From CALKYB01 sp964510575 (lineage in GTDB: Bacteria; Bdellovibrionota_C; UBA2361; SZUA-149; CALKYB01), in contig CAZECN010000013.1 in the NCBI GenBank assembly GCA_964510575.1, forward strand, positions 1-64,000: a stretch of DNA of 64,000 nt, in the 5' to 3' direction. A program made the position numbers and the translations under genes. The notes below the pieces were generated by a model. That model was given only the letters and a program-made list of their open reading frames with translations, was not told the origin of the DNA and did not search any database. Shown here piece after piece: positions 8,307 to 15,745 of the stretch (positions within the stretch are counted from its first letter, which is position 1; each line of letters opens with the position of its first letter).

Positions 8307-8735
8307 TCAATGATGACCAGAAGACTGACCATGGTCAACGTCTTTCTTCTCAGCAGCTAACTCAGACTGGAACGGGGTAAGTCTTTCTACTCTATTTTTA
8401 ACTGATTCGTCCCCTAGAGTCCCTAGAACCATCAAGAGCCAAATAAATATAGGGTAGATAACAATCCCCCATATTAGCTTGTTCTCGTAATTCATATGCA
8501 TGAAAAAGAGTGTGACTATGCCTGCCTTGAGTGTCGCTATTGAAATTGCAACTGGAAGATTGGCCCAGCCAAGGTCTACAGTAGCTATACCGCAAGTCAG
8601 TGCGGTTAGTGCAATCAGGGATAGGAATATCGTATTGTAGGTTCTTATTGGTACTATGTGACCAAGACCCTGGTCGTGATCTTCGGCTTTAAGGCTTCCA
8701 TCTCCAAGTGGCTTCCAGTTACCATGACTACCCAT
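8307..8735 (-). CDS. Cytochrome c oxidase subunit IV family protein
   Basis: 142 residues from ATG 8735, preferred because AGGAGG lies 5 nt upstream and the start overlaps the coxC stop by 8 bp. An in-frame ATG-like start ten codons earlier (8765) is less likely. Three hydrophobic helices are visible. The motif ATLKAGIVTLFFMHM is the signature of the prokaryotic caa3/bo3 subunit IV family (CoxD/CtaF-like), which stabilises the oxidase in the inner membrane. The His- and Lys-rich C-terminus is cytoplasmic or periplasmic by unknown topology. Confidence 0.88.
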   Translation of the reverse strand: MGSHGNWKPLGDGSLKAEDHDQGLGHIVPIRTYNTIFLSLIALTALTCGIATVDLGWANLPVAISIATLKAGIVTLFFMHMNYENKLIWGIVIYPIFIWLLMVLGTLGDESVKNRVERLTPFQSELAAEKKDVDHGQSSGHH

Positions 8736-9375
8736 GAGATCCTCCTCCCGATAAATCAATTCCACCCAACAAGTAAACTACAGGGAACAGGAATATCCAA
8801 ATAACATCCACAAGGTGCCAGTAAAGTCCGATCATCTCTACTGGAGTATAATAAGTGACAGAGAATTTTTCTTTTCTTGCCATGTCCCAAATCCATGCAA
8901 TTAGACCAACTCCAACCAAGACATGCAAAGCATGGAGTGAGGTCATTACATAATAGAGACCGTAAAAAACGTTGGTACTCGGTGTGATCGCGGGGACATG
9001 GTCGATAAGTTTGGCTTTGTATTCGAAAAACTTAACAACAAAAAAACCAGAACCGAAAAGCATGGTTATTTCTAGATATCTTTTGCACTTCTTGTTCAAC
9101 CCTTTCTGCGCAGCATCGACAGCTCTTACCATCCAGTATGAACTTGTTAAAAGAAACACTGTGTTTAGTGCGCCCAGTTTCCAGTTTAACGTCATTGCCC
9201 ACTGGTCGAATTGCTCTAGCATTCTCCAACGGTAAAGGGCGAAAACGCAAAATAGCCCCCCAAAAAGATGGACTTCCGTTGCCAAAAACAACCACATTCC
9301 AAGCTTGGAACCATGATAGGCTGTCTCAGGCTCCCAATGGCTAAAATGTCCCGCAGGAAGCTCTTTATGCGCCAT
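8728..9375 (-). CDS. coxC: Cytochrome c oxidase subunit III
   Basis: 215 residues with five predicted membrane helices, the short form of subunit III found in caa3 oxidases. Recognisable blocks: KLGMWLFLATEVHLFGG (with the conserved Glu of helix III numbering), NTVFLLTSSYWMV, YVMTSLHALHVLVG and YWHLVDVIWIFLFPVVYL. It lies in the inner membrane next to subunit I and may help proton uptake. The start codon follows a good AGGAGG and overlaps the coxA stop by 11 bp, showing translational coupling. Confidence 0.95.
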   Translation of the reverse strand: MAHKELPAGHFSHWEPETAYHGSKLGMWLFLATEVHLFGGLFCVFALYRWRMLEQFDQWAMTLNWKLGALNTVFLLTSSYWMVRAVDAAQKGLNKKCKRYLEITMLFGSGFFVVKFFEYKAKLIDHVPAITPSTNVFYGLYYVMTSLHALHVLVGVGLIAWIWDMARKEKFSVTYYTPVEMIGLYWHLVDVIWIFLFPVVYLLGGIDLSGGGSHG

Positions 9376-11056
9376 GAGTGGCTCCTCCTTTTACAGTTTC
9401 TTCTTCAACTTCTTTGTCGTATGCGTAGAATCCCTCGTCTACTTGAGGAATCTCTTCAAAGTTTTCATGGATAGGAGGTGAGTCCGCTTTCCATTCAAGC
9501 GTCAGGGCTCTCCAGGGGTTAGCATCACATTTTTTACCAGTGAAGATAGACACGAAAAGATTTCCAAAAACTAGCGCGTAGCCAAGTCCGTTGAACATAG
9601 CAAACTTGGTGCTAAGCTGATGAAGATCTGTAAATTCTTCTGGATAGCTCGCGTAACGTCTAGGCATACCTTCCATTCCAAGAATAAATTGAGGCAAGAA
9701 CGTTCCGTTAAACCCTACGAATAGAATTAACCAACCTAGCTTAGCTACAGGCTGGTTGTACATCTTTCCAAACATCTTTGGGAACCAGTAGTGGAGACCA
9801 GCGACCAGTCCAATAACAGCCCCTCCCTGGATGGTGTAGTGAAAGTGAGCAACAACAAAATATGTATCGTGATAATGAGCGTCGGTTGCGAGCGTAGCTA
9901 AGTGAATTCCAGTAGTTCCCGCTATCATGAACAAAAAGACAAAACTCATCGCGTAAAGCATCGGAGTATCCCAGTGGATAGAGCCCTTATACATGGTGCA
10001 AATCCAGTTAAAGACTTTAATCGCCGTAGGAACCGCCACGAAGAATGTTAGGAAGGAGAAAATATATCGAGCCATGTTCGACATTCCCGCAACAAACATA
10101 TGGTGCCCCCATACTAAGAGCGCGATTGCTGCAATTCCCACACTGGCGAAAACAATTGAAGTGTAACCGAAAATCGGCTTTCGAGAGAAAACCGGGATGA
10201 TTTCACTAACAATTCCCATCGCTGGTAGAATCATAATGTAAACTACTGGGTGAGAATAAAACCAAAATAGGTGCTCAAAAAGAACAGGATCTCCACCTAC
10301 TGCTGGGTCGAAGACCCCAATGCCAAAAATGTTCTCAGCAATAAGGAGTAGTAAGGTGATACCTACAATAGGAGTAGCTACTACTTGAAGTATGGAAGTT
10401 GCATACATTGACCAAACAAAGAGAGGCAATTTGTCCCAGGTAAGCCCAGGAGCCCTCATTTTGTGAATGGTGACCAAAAAGTTCACCCCGGTCATAATAG
10501 AAGAGAAACCGAGAATGAACGCAGCAAAGGTCATTAGAATCACCCCATAACCATTTTCCTGAATGGAGTAAGGAGCATAAAAGGTCCATCCAGTATCTAT
10601 GCCTTGAGAGACTGCCAGCAGGGCAATGAAAGAGCCTAGGGTGTACACCCAAAAGCTATGTCGGTTTAACTTGGGAAAGGCTACGTCTTTAGCTCCTACC
10701 ATTAGAGGGAGTAGGAAATTTCCCAAGGTGGCTGGAATTCCAGGCACGATAAATAGAAAGATCATAATTACACCATGCAGCGTAAAAGCTGTGTTGTAAT
10801 TAGACTTGGCTTTAGTATCCAATTGTTGAGGGCTTAGCGTCTCTGCGTCGTCTCCAAATACCAGAGTGTCAGCAGCTGGAGTGAATAACTCCATTCTCAC
10901 TGCTAGAGCTGCCGCTCCACCAAGGAAAAAGAAAATTAGAATCGAAGCTAAATACATTAGCCCCAATCGTTTGTGGTCAATGGTCATCCACCAAGACCAT
11001 AAACCTTTTTCCCAGTTCAGATAGTTTAGTTTTTTTCCGTCTGCAGTTGTTCCCAC
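9365..11056 (-). CDS. coxA: caa3-type cytochrome c oxidase subunit I, A2 heme-copper class
   Basis: 563 residues, about 12 membrane helices. It reduces O2 to water and pumps protons. Heme and CuB ligands are visible: HGVIMIFLF, FYSHPVVY (CuB His with the cross-linked Tyr), WGHHMFV (two CuB His) and HDTYFVVAHFHYT (heme His pair). The CuB motif reads YSHPVVY rather than GHPEVY: the D-channel Glu is absent and a Tyr-Ser pair precedes it. This pattern defines type A2 oxidases such as those of Thermus and Rhodothermus. The start is GTG 11056. It sits 46 bp after coxB and overlaps coxC. Confidence 0.96.
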   Translation of the reverse strand: MGTTADGKKLNYLNWEKGLWSWWMTIDHKRLGLMYLASILIFFFLGGAAALAVRMELFTPAADTLVFGDDAETLSPQQLDTKAKSNYNTAFTLHGVIMIFLFIVPGIPATLGNFLLPLMVGAKDVAFPKLNRHSFWVYTLGSFIALLAVSQGIDTGWTFYAPYSIQENGYGVILMTFAAFILGFSSIMTGVNFLVTIHKMRAPGLTWDKLPLFVWSMYATSILQVVATPIVGITLLLLIAENIFGIGVFDPAVGGDPVLFEHLFWFYSHPVVYIMILPAMGIVSEIIPVFSRKPIFGYTSIVFASVGIAAIALLVWGHHMFVAGMSNMARYIFSFLTFFVAVPTAIKVFNWICTMYKGSIHWDTPMLYAMSFVFLFMIAGTTGIHLATLATDAHYHDTYFVVAHFHYTIQGGAVIGLVAGLHYWFPKMFGKMYNQPVAKLGWLILFVGFNGTFLPQFILGMEGMPRRYASYPEEFTDLHQLSTKFAMFNGLGYALVFGNLFVSIFTGKKCDANPWRALTLEWKADSPPIHENFEEIPQVDEGFYAYDKEVEEETVKGGATHGA

Positions 11057-11102
11057 TTTGTTCTCTCTTGATTGGTTATAGACTTAAATTACGTGGTTCT
11101 TT

Positions 11103-12056
11103 CTATGGTTTTTGAGCCTTGATGAAAGCGATTAAGGCATCAATTTCTTTGTCGTTTAGCTGACCTTCAAAGGAAGGCATGACATTTTGGTAGCCAGAAA
11201 CAATTTGCTTCGCTGAGTTTAGAATTGAAGTTCTCAAATAGTTTTCGTCTGCTACAGCCGGCTCGCCTTCAGTGAACTCTCTGTTCGCTCCATACAGGCC
11301 TTTGAAGGTTGGTCCTACTACCTTAGACCCGTCCAGAGAATGACATGTGATACAGGCTTTCTCGTTATATAACTTGGCACCCAGCTCCAGGGGACTAAGC
11401 TCGATAGCCCCTCTTTCTTGAATAAAATCGTTGTATTGGGCTCGGCTAACAACTTTGAGGCCTGCTCGCATTCCAGAATGGTTAACACCACAATATTCAG
11501 CACAAAAAATGGGAAAAACCCCACCAGGCTGCTCATCACTGGTAATAGTTGGAGTGAACCAAAGGTAGCTATAGCGGTCTCCCCTCAAGTCTTCTTTGAC
11601 CCTCATCGACGGAATGAAAAAGCTATGTAAAACGTCAGAGGACTTCATTACGAGTTTGATTGGCTCGCCAACTGGAACAACTAATTCTGTAGAGGAGGTC
11701 TTGCCGTTTTCGTAAGTAAAGTTCCAACCCCACTTGAAACCTGTAACTCCGATTTCGGTGGCATTGGCCGGTGGCGTTCTCATTTCTTTATAGACGTCGA
11801 AGCCGATGTAGAAACAGTAAACACAAACTATACTCGGGATAACAGTCCAAACGATTTCTAAGTTTAGGTTATGGTCTGCTTTACTTGAAGGAGCGGAATG
11901 TTTTCCCGCTCGGTAGCGAATCGCAAAGTAAAGCATGACTGCAGTTATTGCTACCGTACAAATGGTAGAGACATCCGTAATCCAATTATTCATCCAGTCA
12001 ACGCGGTCTGCCCAAGTGCTGGCTTGAATTGGCATGTAATCAAAAAAGTCGAACAT
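11103..12056 (-). CDS. coxB: caa3-type cytochrome c oxidase subunit II with fused cytochrome c
   Basis: 317 residues. Two N-terminal membrane helices are followed by a periplasmic CuA cupredoxin domain with C-x3-C and His/Met ligands (CAEYCGVNHSGM). A C-terminal cytochrome c domain of about 95 residues carries the heme site CITCH and a Met near MPSFEGQL. The fusion makes this a caa3 oxidase that carries its own electron-entry heme. It is the first structural subunit of the operon and starts 6 bp after the upstream SCO-like gene. Confidence 0.95.
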   Translation of the reverse strand: MFDFFDYMPIQASTWADRVDWMNNWITDVSTICTVAITAVMLYFAIRYRAGKHSAPSSKADHNLNLEIVWTVIPSIVCVYCFYIGFDVYKEMRTPPANATEIGVTGFKWGWNFTYENGKTSSTELVVPVGEPIKLVMKSSDVLHSFFIPSMRVKEDLRGDRYSYLWFTPTITSDEQPGGVFPIFCAEYCGVNHSGMRAGLKVVSRAQYNDFIQERGAIELSPLELGAKLYNEKACITCHSLDGSKVVGPTFKGLYGANREFTEGEPAVADENYLRTSILNSAKQIVSGYQNVMPSFEGQLNDKEIDALIAFIKAQKP

Positions 12057-12062
12057 GATTAG

Positions 12063-12920
12063 CTAGATACTCTCCTGTTTCTTCAAAATAAAAATCATTG
12101 TCCCTAGTCCTAGTAGGGTAAGTCCACCAACAACCTGAAGTAGCTTTAATATTGCTAAGCTATATTGACCCTTAGTGGGATCAAAGCGGAAGCAATATAA
12201 CAAAATCCGGTCAAATGCACTGCCAATAATTCCTTCAGAAGCCTCGATTAAGGCCAATCTGAGACTCTTACCTTTCAGTGGAAAACCGTAAATATAGTGG
12301 GTAATTTTCCCGGTGGGGCTTACTAGCATCATCGCGCTGGAATGCGAATACTCTTCACCATCTAATACATAGTTAAACCCTACTTGGTTCATTAGTTTTT
12401 TAACGGGATCTGGTTCTCCAGTTAAAAACTGCCAGCCCTTCTCTAAAGAGGAACTATCCAGTTCGCCCTCTAGTTTTCCAGGCTCATCCAAAAGTGCTGA
12501 GAGGTAGGCTTTCTGCTTACTTGCTGCTAGCGGATGTTTTTCGCCCTCAGCAAAGCTCACTGTCGCTATATTAAAGTCTTCTCCTGGTTTAAGGTCTTGG
12601 TCTCTTAAACCATCTAAAAGACCGTTAAGGGTTAAGCTGCATAATCGTGGACAACGGTAGTAAACCGGCACAATTATTGTAGGTCTTTGGGGTTTAAGTA
12701 TCCTTCTAAGAGGTAGAGTGTCACCATTTGTCGTTGTGAAAACTAGGTCTAAATCTATCTTGTCATCTAACTTTTCGACAACCCCAGCTACTGCAGGAAT
12801 TTCCTCCGGCTTTTTGGTCGCATGGGCTTCAGTCTCTAGGGAGAAAGAGATGGCAGCAAAAAAGGAGAGTAGCTTAAAGCCGAGCGCTAGATAGTTTTCA
12901 GCCTTTTTCAAACAAAGCAT
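12063..12920 (-). CDS. SCO-like copper/redox protein with C-terminal membrane anchor
   Basis: 285 residues: N-terminal signal or anchor, thioredoxin-like SCO domain with C-x3-C in YYRCPRLCSLTLNG and a likely His ligand in EEYSHSSAMML, then a C-terminal membrane helix (LLQVVGGLTLLGLG). This long, doubly hydrophobic form is the SCO variant often found directly before coxB in caa3 operons. It probably acts in CuA assembly at the periplasmic face. The paralogue at 7410 may do a distinct step (reduction of Cys versus copper delivery). It heads the operon; the 163-bp gap upstream is the probable promoter region. Confidence 0.88.
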   Translation of the reverse strand: MLCLKKAENYLALGFKLLSFFAAISFSLETEAHATKKPEEIPAVAGVVEKLDDKIDLDLVFTTTNGDTLPLRRILKPQRPTIIVPVYYRCPRLCSLTLNGLLDGLRDQDLKPGEDFNIATVSFAEGEKHPLAASKQKAYLSALLDEPGKLEGELDSSSLEKGWQFLTGEPDPVKKLMNQVGFNYVLDGEEYSHSSAMMLVSPTGKITHYIYGFPLKGKSLRLALIEASEGIIGSAFDRILLYCFRFDPTKGQYSLAILKLLQVVGGLTLLGLGTMIFILKKQESI

Positions 12921-13083
12921 AAATTTAGAGTGACAATATTATTATAAATTACCAACAATTTAGGGATTGTATACAAGATAAGATCGGCTATTTAAAGACT
13001 ATCTTGCCGGAAATGTTATGTTTTCACGATCAGCCATTAAAAATAGTCAGTTATCACTATATGGACAGTTGGGGAGTCTTTAA

Positions 13084-13854
13084 TCAGTTTTTCTTTGATT
13101 TGGGATTTCTAGGAAAAGCCTGCAATAGGAAAGAAACGCTTAGAGTAGCAAAAGCCAAGATAATCCATTCAAAAGTATAACCGTAGTGAACTTCGGGCGG
13201 TACATCAATTTTCACATCCTCAGCAGGGTAAACTGGCGAGCGAGGATCGAATTCTGTTTTACTCAAGCGCTGAAGAAAAAATCCTTCGATAACAGGGTAG
13301 GGAAGTTGTCGAGCCATCGCATCAATTTCTGGGTAGAGAAACTTATGCGCGAAAGGTTTTCCATCTCCTGTTTCAGGGTTGGAGGGCGTGAGTATCTTCT
13401 TTGAAACGGAGAGTTGAACAATGGCTTCAATATTGGGTTCTTTCTCCGCTTGGGAATTATATTTAGTCCAGGTTTCAGGTGTTCGATCTTCAAAGGGAAT
13501 AAATCCTCGGCTAACAATTACTGCTTGCTCAGAGCCTTCTAATTTAAAAGGCGCCAACAACCAATACCCGGAGCCTGTCGAATAGGTTCTGTTGATCACA
13601 ATAGCTTGTCTCTCAAAGTCGTAGCTACCTTTAGCACTGACTTTCTTATGAAGAAGTTCTTTAGGTTTGGAAAAATTCTCCGAAAAGTTAGAGAGAGGCT
13701 CAGCTTCCAACGTTGAATTACTTTTTAATTGTTCAATTAAATCAACCTTGAACTTGTATCGTTCCCATTGCCAAGCCGAGGCTTTAAGCATAACTGCAGC
13801 AAGCAGTATGGCAAAGATGGTCTTGAAGGCAGAGAATTCAAATCTTTTGAACAT
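13084..13854 (-). CDS. SURF1 family cytochrome oxidase assembly protein
   Basis: 256 residues with the SURF1 layout: an N-terminal membrane helix (TIFAILLAAVML), then W-Q-x2-R-x3-K (WQWERYKFK), the loop containing VIVSRGFIPFEDR, PEVHYGYTFEW and a C-terminal helix (WIILAFATLSVSFLL). SURF1 helps insert heme a into subunit I. The gene is transcribed in the same direction as the oxidase genes, 163 bp upstream of the SCO gene, so it may have its own transcript. No heme A synthase (CtaA) or heme O synthase (CtaB) gene is in the window. Confidence 0.88.
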   Translation of the reverse strand: MFKRFEFSAFKTIFAILLAAVMLKASAWQWERYKFKVDLIEQLKSNSTLEAEPLSNFSENFSKPKELLHKKVSAKGSYDFERQAIVINRTYSTGSGYWLLAPFKLEGSEQAVIVSRGFIPFEDRTPETWTKYNSQAEKEPNIEAIVQLSVSKKILTPSNPETGDGKPFAHKFLYPEIDAMARQLPYPVIEGFFLQRLSKTEFDPRSPVYPAEDVKIDVPPEVHYGYTFEWIILAFATLSVSFLLQAFPRNPKSKKN

Positions 13855-13981
13855 AGGGGGAATCTAACCCGCGCTACTTCTAATTACAACGAAGTCAAAA
13901 AAGAAGTCTGTCCCTAATCCAAAAACATTCGATTAATAAAACCAAAATAGGAAAATAAGACAGAGTCCTTTTCTAAATTTA

Positions 13982-14230
13982 TTAGTTAATTAAAGCTTCT
14001 GCATCTATTCCTGTTTGGCAGAGTGCCATTACTCTCTGCAGTTCACCGGCTAGACCAAAAGGATCTTCCTCGGCTTTACCAACAATACCAATTAATTGGT
14101 CAATTTCTGCGGATAATGCATTTAGATTATCAACGATCTGAGCTGATTTGGATCTAGTATTTGCCATGCTTGCCTCGAGATCTAAATTCTTAGCATTCGC
14201 ATCTTTCAAATTTAGGTTGGGATCATGCAT
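13982..14230 (-). CDS. Hypothetical helical protein, start uncertain
   Basis: From ATG 14230 the product is 82 residues; a TTG at 14245 would give 87. The frame stays open for about 44 more codons upstream of 14245, with helical, coding-like sequence near the junction (QKALDDFSALLTRL) but no ATG or GTG. So either the start is TTG, or this is the 3' part of a gene that lost its beginning. The product is acidic and helical with no membrane segment. I do not recognise it. Confidence 0.45.
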   Translation of the reverse strand: MHDPNLNLKDANAKNLDLEASMANTRSKSAQIVDNLNALSAEIDQLIGIVGKAEEDPFGLAGELQRVMALCQTGIDAEALIN

Positions 14231-14473
14231 CGCCAACCTGGTCAAAAGAGCACTGAAATCATCAAGGGCTTTTTGGGCTGAGTGTAGAAAACCTGGCTGG
14301 GTTAACCTCCTAGTGGATTTGATTCGAACAGACTTCGACCTGAGGAAATAGTTCCCCCTGATCCAAAACTGCCTTTAACCTTCTACCGGCCGGAAAAGCT
14401 CTTTTTGTAGTAAATAAGTCAACTTTACCAATCTCCTTACAATTTCTATAGTAAAAACTTCACTAAAGGACGT

Positions 14474-14502
14474 AAAAAAAGCCGAGCAATGCTCGGCTTT
14501 TT
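14474..14502 (-). terminator. Rho-independent terminator of the DsbA-like gene (bidirectional form)
   Basis: Stem GCCGAGC / GCTCGGC (14481-14487, 14491-14497) with a 3-nt loop. It is flanked by seven A on the left and five T on the right, so it can act on either strand. It lies 23 bp beyond the minus-strand stop at 14525. Confidence 0.93.
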
Positions 14503-14524
14503 CGTTACTACTAGCATACTGCCT

Positions 14525-15280
14525 TCAGCCTTTATTCTTCTCCAACCAACGGTCGATGATCATTTTGAAATGTTCAAAAGGTCTCGCACCTTTAACTGAT
14601 ACGCCGTTTACAAAGAAACCAGGAGTTCCTCTGATACCGTTTTTGGCAGCAATCGCCATATCGGAGTCGATTTGTTTGTCGTATTTACCGCTTTTATAAT
14701 CAGTTTTAAATTTCTCAACATCGAGGCCAATGTCCTTAGCTGTCTTGATGAAGAAGGGTTCCTTTAAGTTTTTCTGATTTTGAAAAAGCTTGTCGTGCAT
14801 TTCCCAGAATTTACCTTGCTCATGAGCAGCCATTGTAGCTCTCGCAGCAGGCTTGGCATTTTTGTGGAATGCTAGAGGCAGATGTTTGAAGACAACTTTC
14901 ACGTCTTTAGGATAGGCTTTGAGAACCTGTTCCATTACATCCTTTCCTCTAGAACAATAAGGGCATTCGAAGTCTGAGAATTCAACTACTGTAACTTTAG
15001 CGTTCTCAGGGCCTTTAAAAGGACTACCTTCAAGTGGAATCTCTACCGGGTTATCAAACTCTTTTTCCATCGCCTTGGCTTGGTCTTGCTGAGCTTTCTG
15101 CTGCTGCTTGACCCGTTGGTTTTGGAAATGTTTTTGCAAAGCGCCGCTTACAGTATCGAGGTTTTTCTCGTCTTTTAAATAAGCGCCCATCAACTTGTTG
15201 AACTCGGCCTGGTCAAGAGCAAGTGCCGGAGTTGAGAAAAGCACCAAGGCTCCAACTAAAAGTGAAATTTTCTTAATCAT
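14525..15280 (-). CDS. DsbA-like periplasmic thiol-disulfide protein
   Basis: 251 residues: signal peptide ending LALD, a Gln/Lys-rich helical linker (about residues 45-75), then a DsbA-fold thioredoxin domain. The active site is C-P-Y-C (FECPYCSRG), the cis-Pro loop is GTPGFFVNG, and the helical insertion is typical of the DsbA/BdbD/DsbG-like 'thioredoxin_4' group. It probably oxidises or isomerises disulfides in the periplasm. A good terminator follows. No DsbB partner is seen here. Its presence suits a genome that exports Cys-repeat proteins such as the one at the window's left edge. Confidence 0.9.
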   Translation of the reverse strand: MIKKISLLVGALVLFSTPALALDQAEFNKLMGAYLKDEKNLDTVSGALQKHFQNQRVKQQQKAQQDQAKAMEKEFDNPVEIPLEGSPFKGPENAKVTVVEFSDFECPYCSRGKDVMEQVLKAYPKDVKVVFKHLPLAFHKNAKPAARATMAAHEQGKFWEMHDKLFQNQKNLKEPFFIKTAKDIGLDVEKFKTDYKSGKYDKQIDSDMAIAAKNGIRGTPGFFVNGVSVKGARPFEHFKMIIDRWLEKNKG

Positions 15281-15406
15281 TAATAATCCCTAAAATTTTT
15301 TGTATCGAAACAGCAAAGCTTTTAGCGTAAACAAATAAACGCCTGGCCCGGCTTCTTCGGGCTTCGCCTGTGAGCAAATCAAATTTTGATAGTCCTTACA
15401 AACTAT

Positions 15407-15489
15407 CTATCAACACCATTTATCAACAGGCTCTTTTAATAAAGACGACTGCCTAGCTGACTTAATGCAAAAGGCTCTACTGTGGATAA
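15407..15489. promoter_or_regulatory. Cluster of DnaA-box-like 9-mers
   Basis: In the 465-bp gap before the lysine operon: CTATCAACA (15407-15415), TTATCAACA (15420-15428) and TGTGGATAA (15481-15489, the exact complement of the consensus TTATCCACA). AT-rich sequence follows. It could bind DnaA. An origin is not supported by any neighbouring dnaA, dnaN or parAB gene. The rest of 15281-15660 shows no gene. Confidence 0.3.
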
Positions 15490-15660
15490 GGGGTGGTAGG
15501 GGTTCCATTATCAGAGAGCCAGAAAAGAATATTAAATAAAAAGTTATCTCTGAAACCAGCCAAGAATTACCCTTTAAGTAATAAGAGTAATATTTTCAGT
15601 GTTTTAAGTGTTTAAAGTTTAATATTATGGGAATTAACTAGACAGTTGTTACACGTATCT

Positions 15661-15728
15661 AGTCGGGTTTTATCTCAGCTCTCGAGGCATCTATTAAAGA
15701 GTAACAGAGAAAATCTAAAACCCCGACT
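15661..15728 (+). promoter_or_regulatory. Inverted repeat in the leader of the lysine operon
   Basis: AGTCGGGTTTTA (15661-15672) pairs with TAAAACCCCGACT (15716-15728) with one bulged base, enclosing 43 nt. It ends 17 bp before the ATG of the first gene, so in RNA it would form a stem close to the ribosome-binding region. Its role is unknown; it may tune expression of the operon. Confidence 0.4.
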
Positions 15729-15745
15729 TTGTTAGTTAATTATTT

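Noticed and set aside
15281..15489. Chromosomal replication origin
   Set aside because: Only one exact DnaA box plus two partial ones, without dnaA, dnaN, gidA or par genes nearby.
15661..15728. Lysine riboswitch in front of the lysine operon
   Set aside because: The GAGGCATC and AGAGTAA-like pieces faintly recall the L-box, but the leader is only about 85 nt, far below the size needed, and the other L-box helices are absent.
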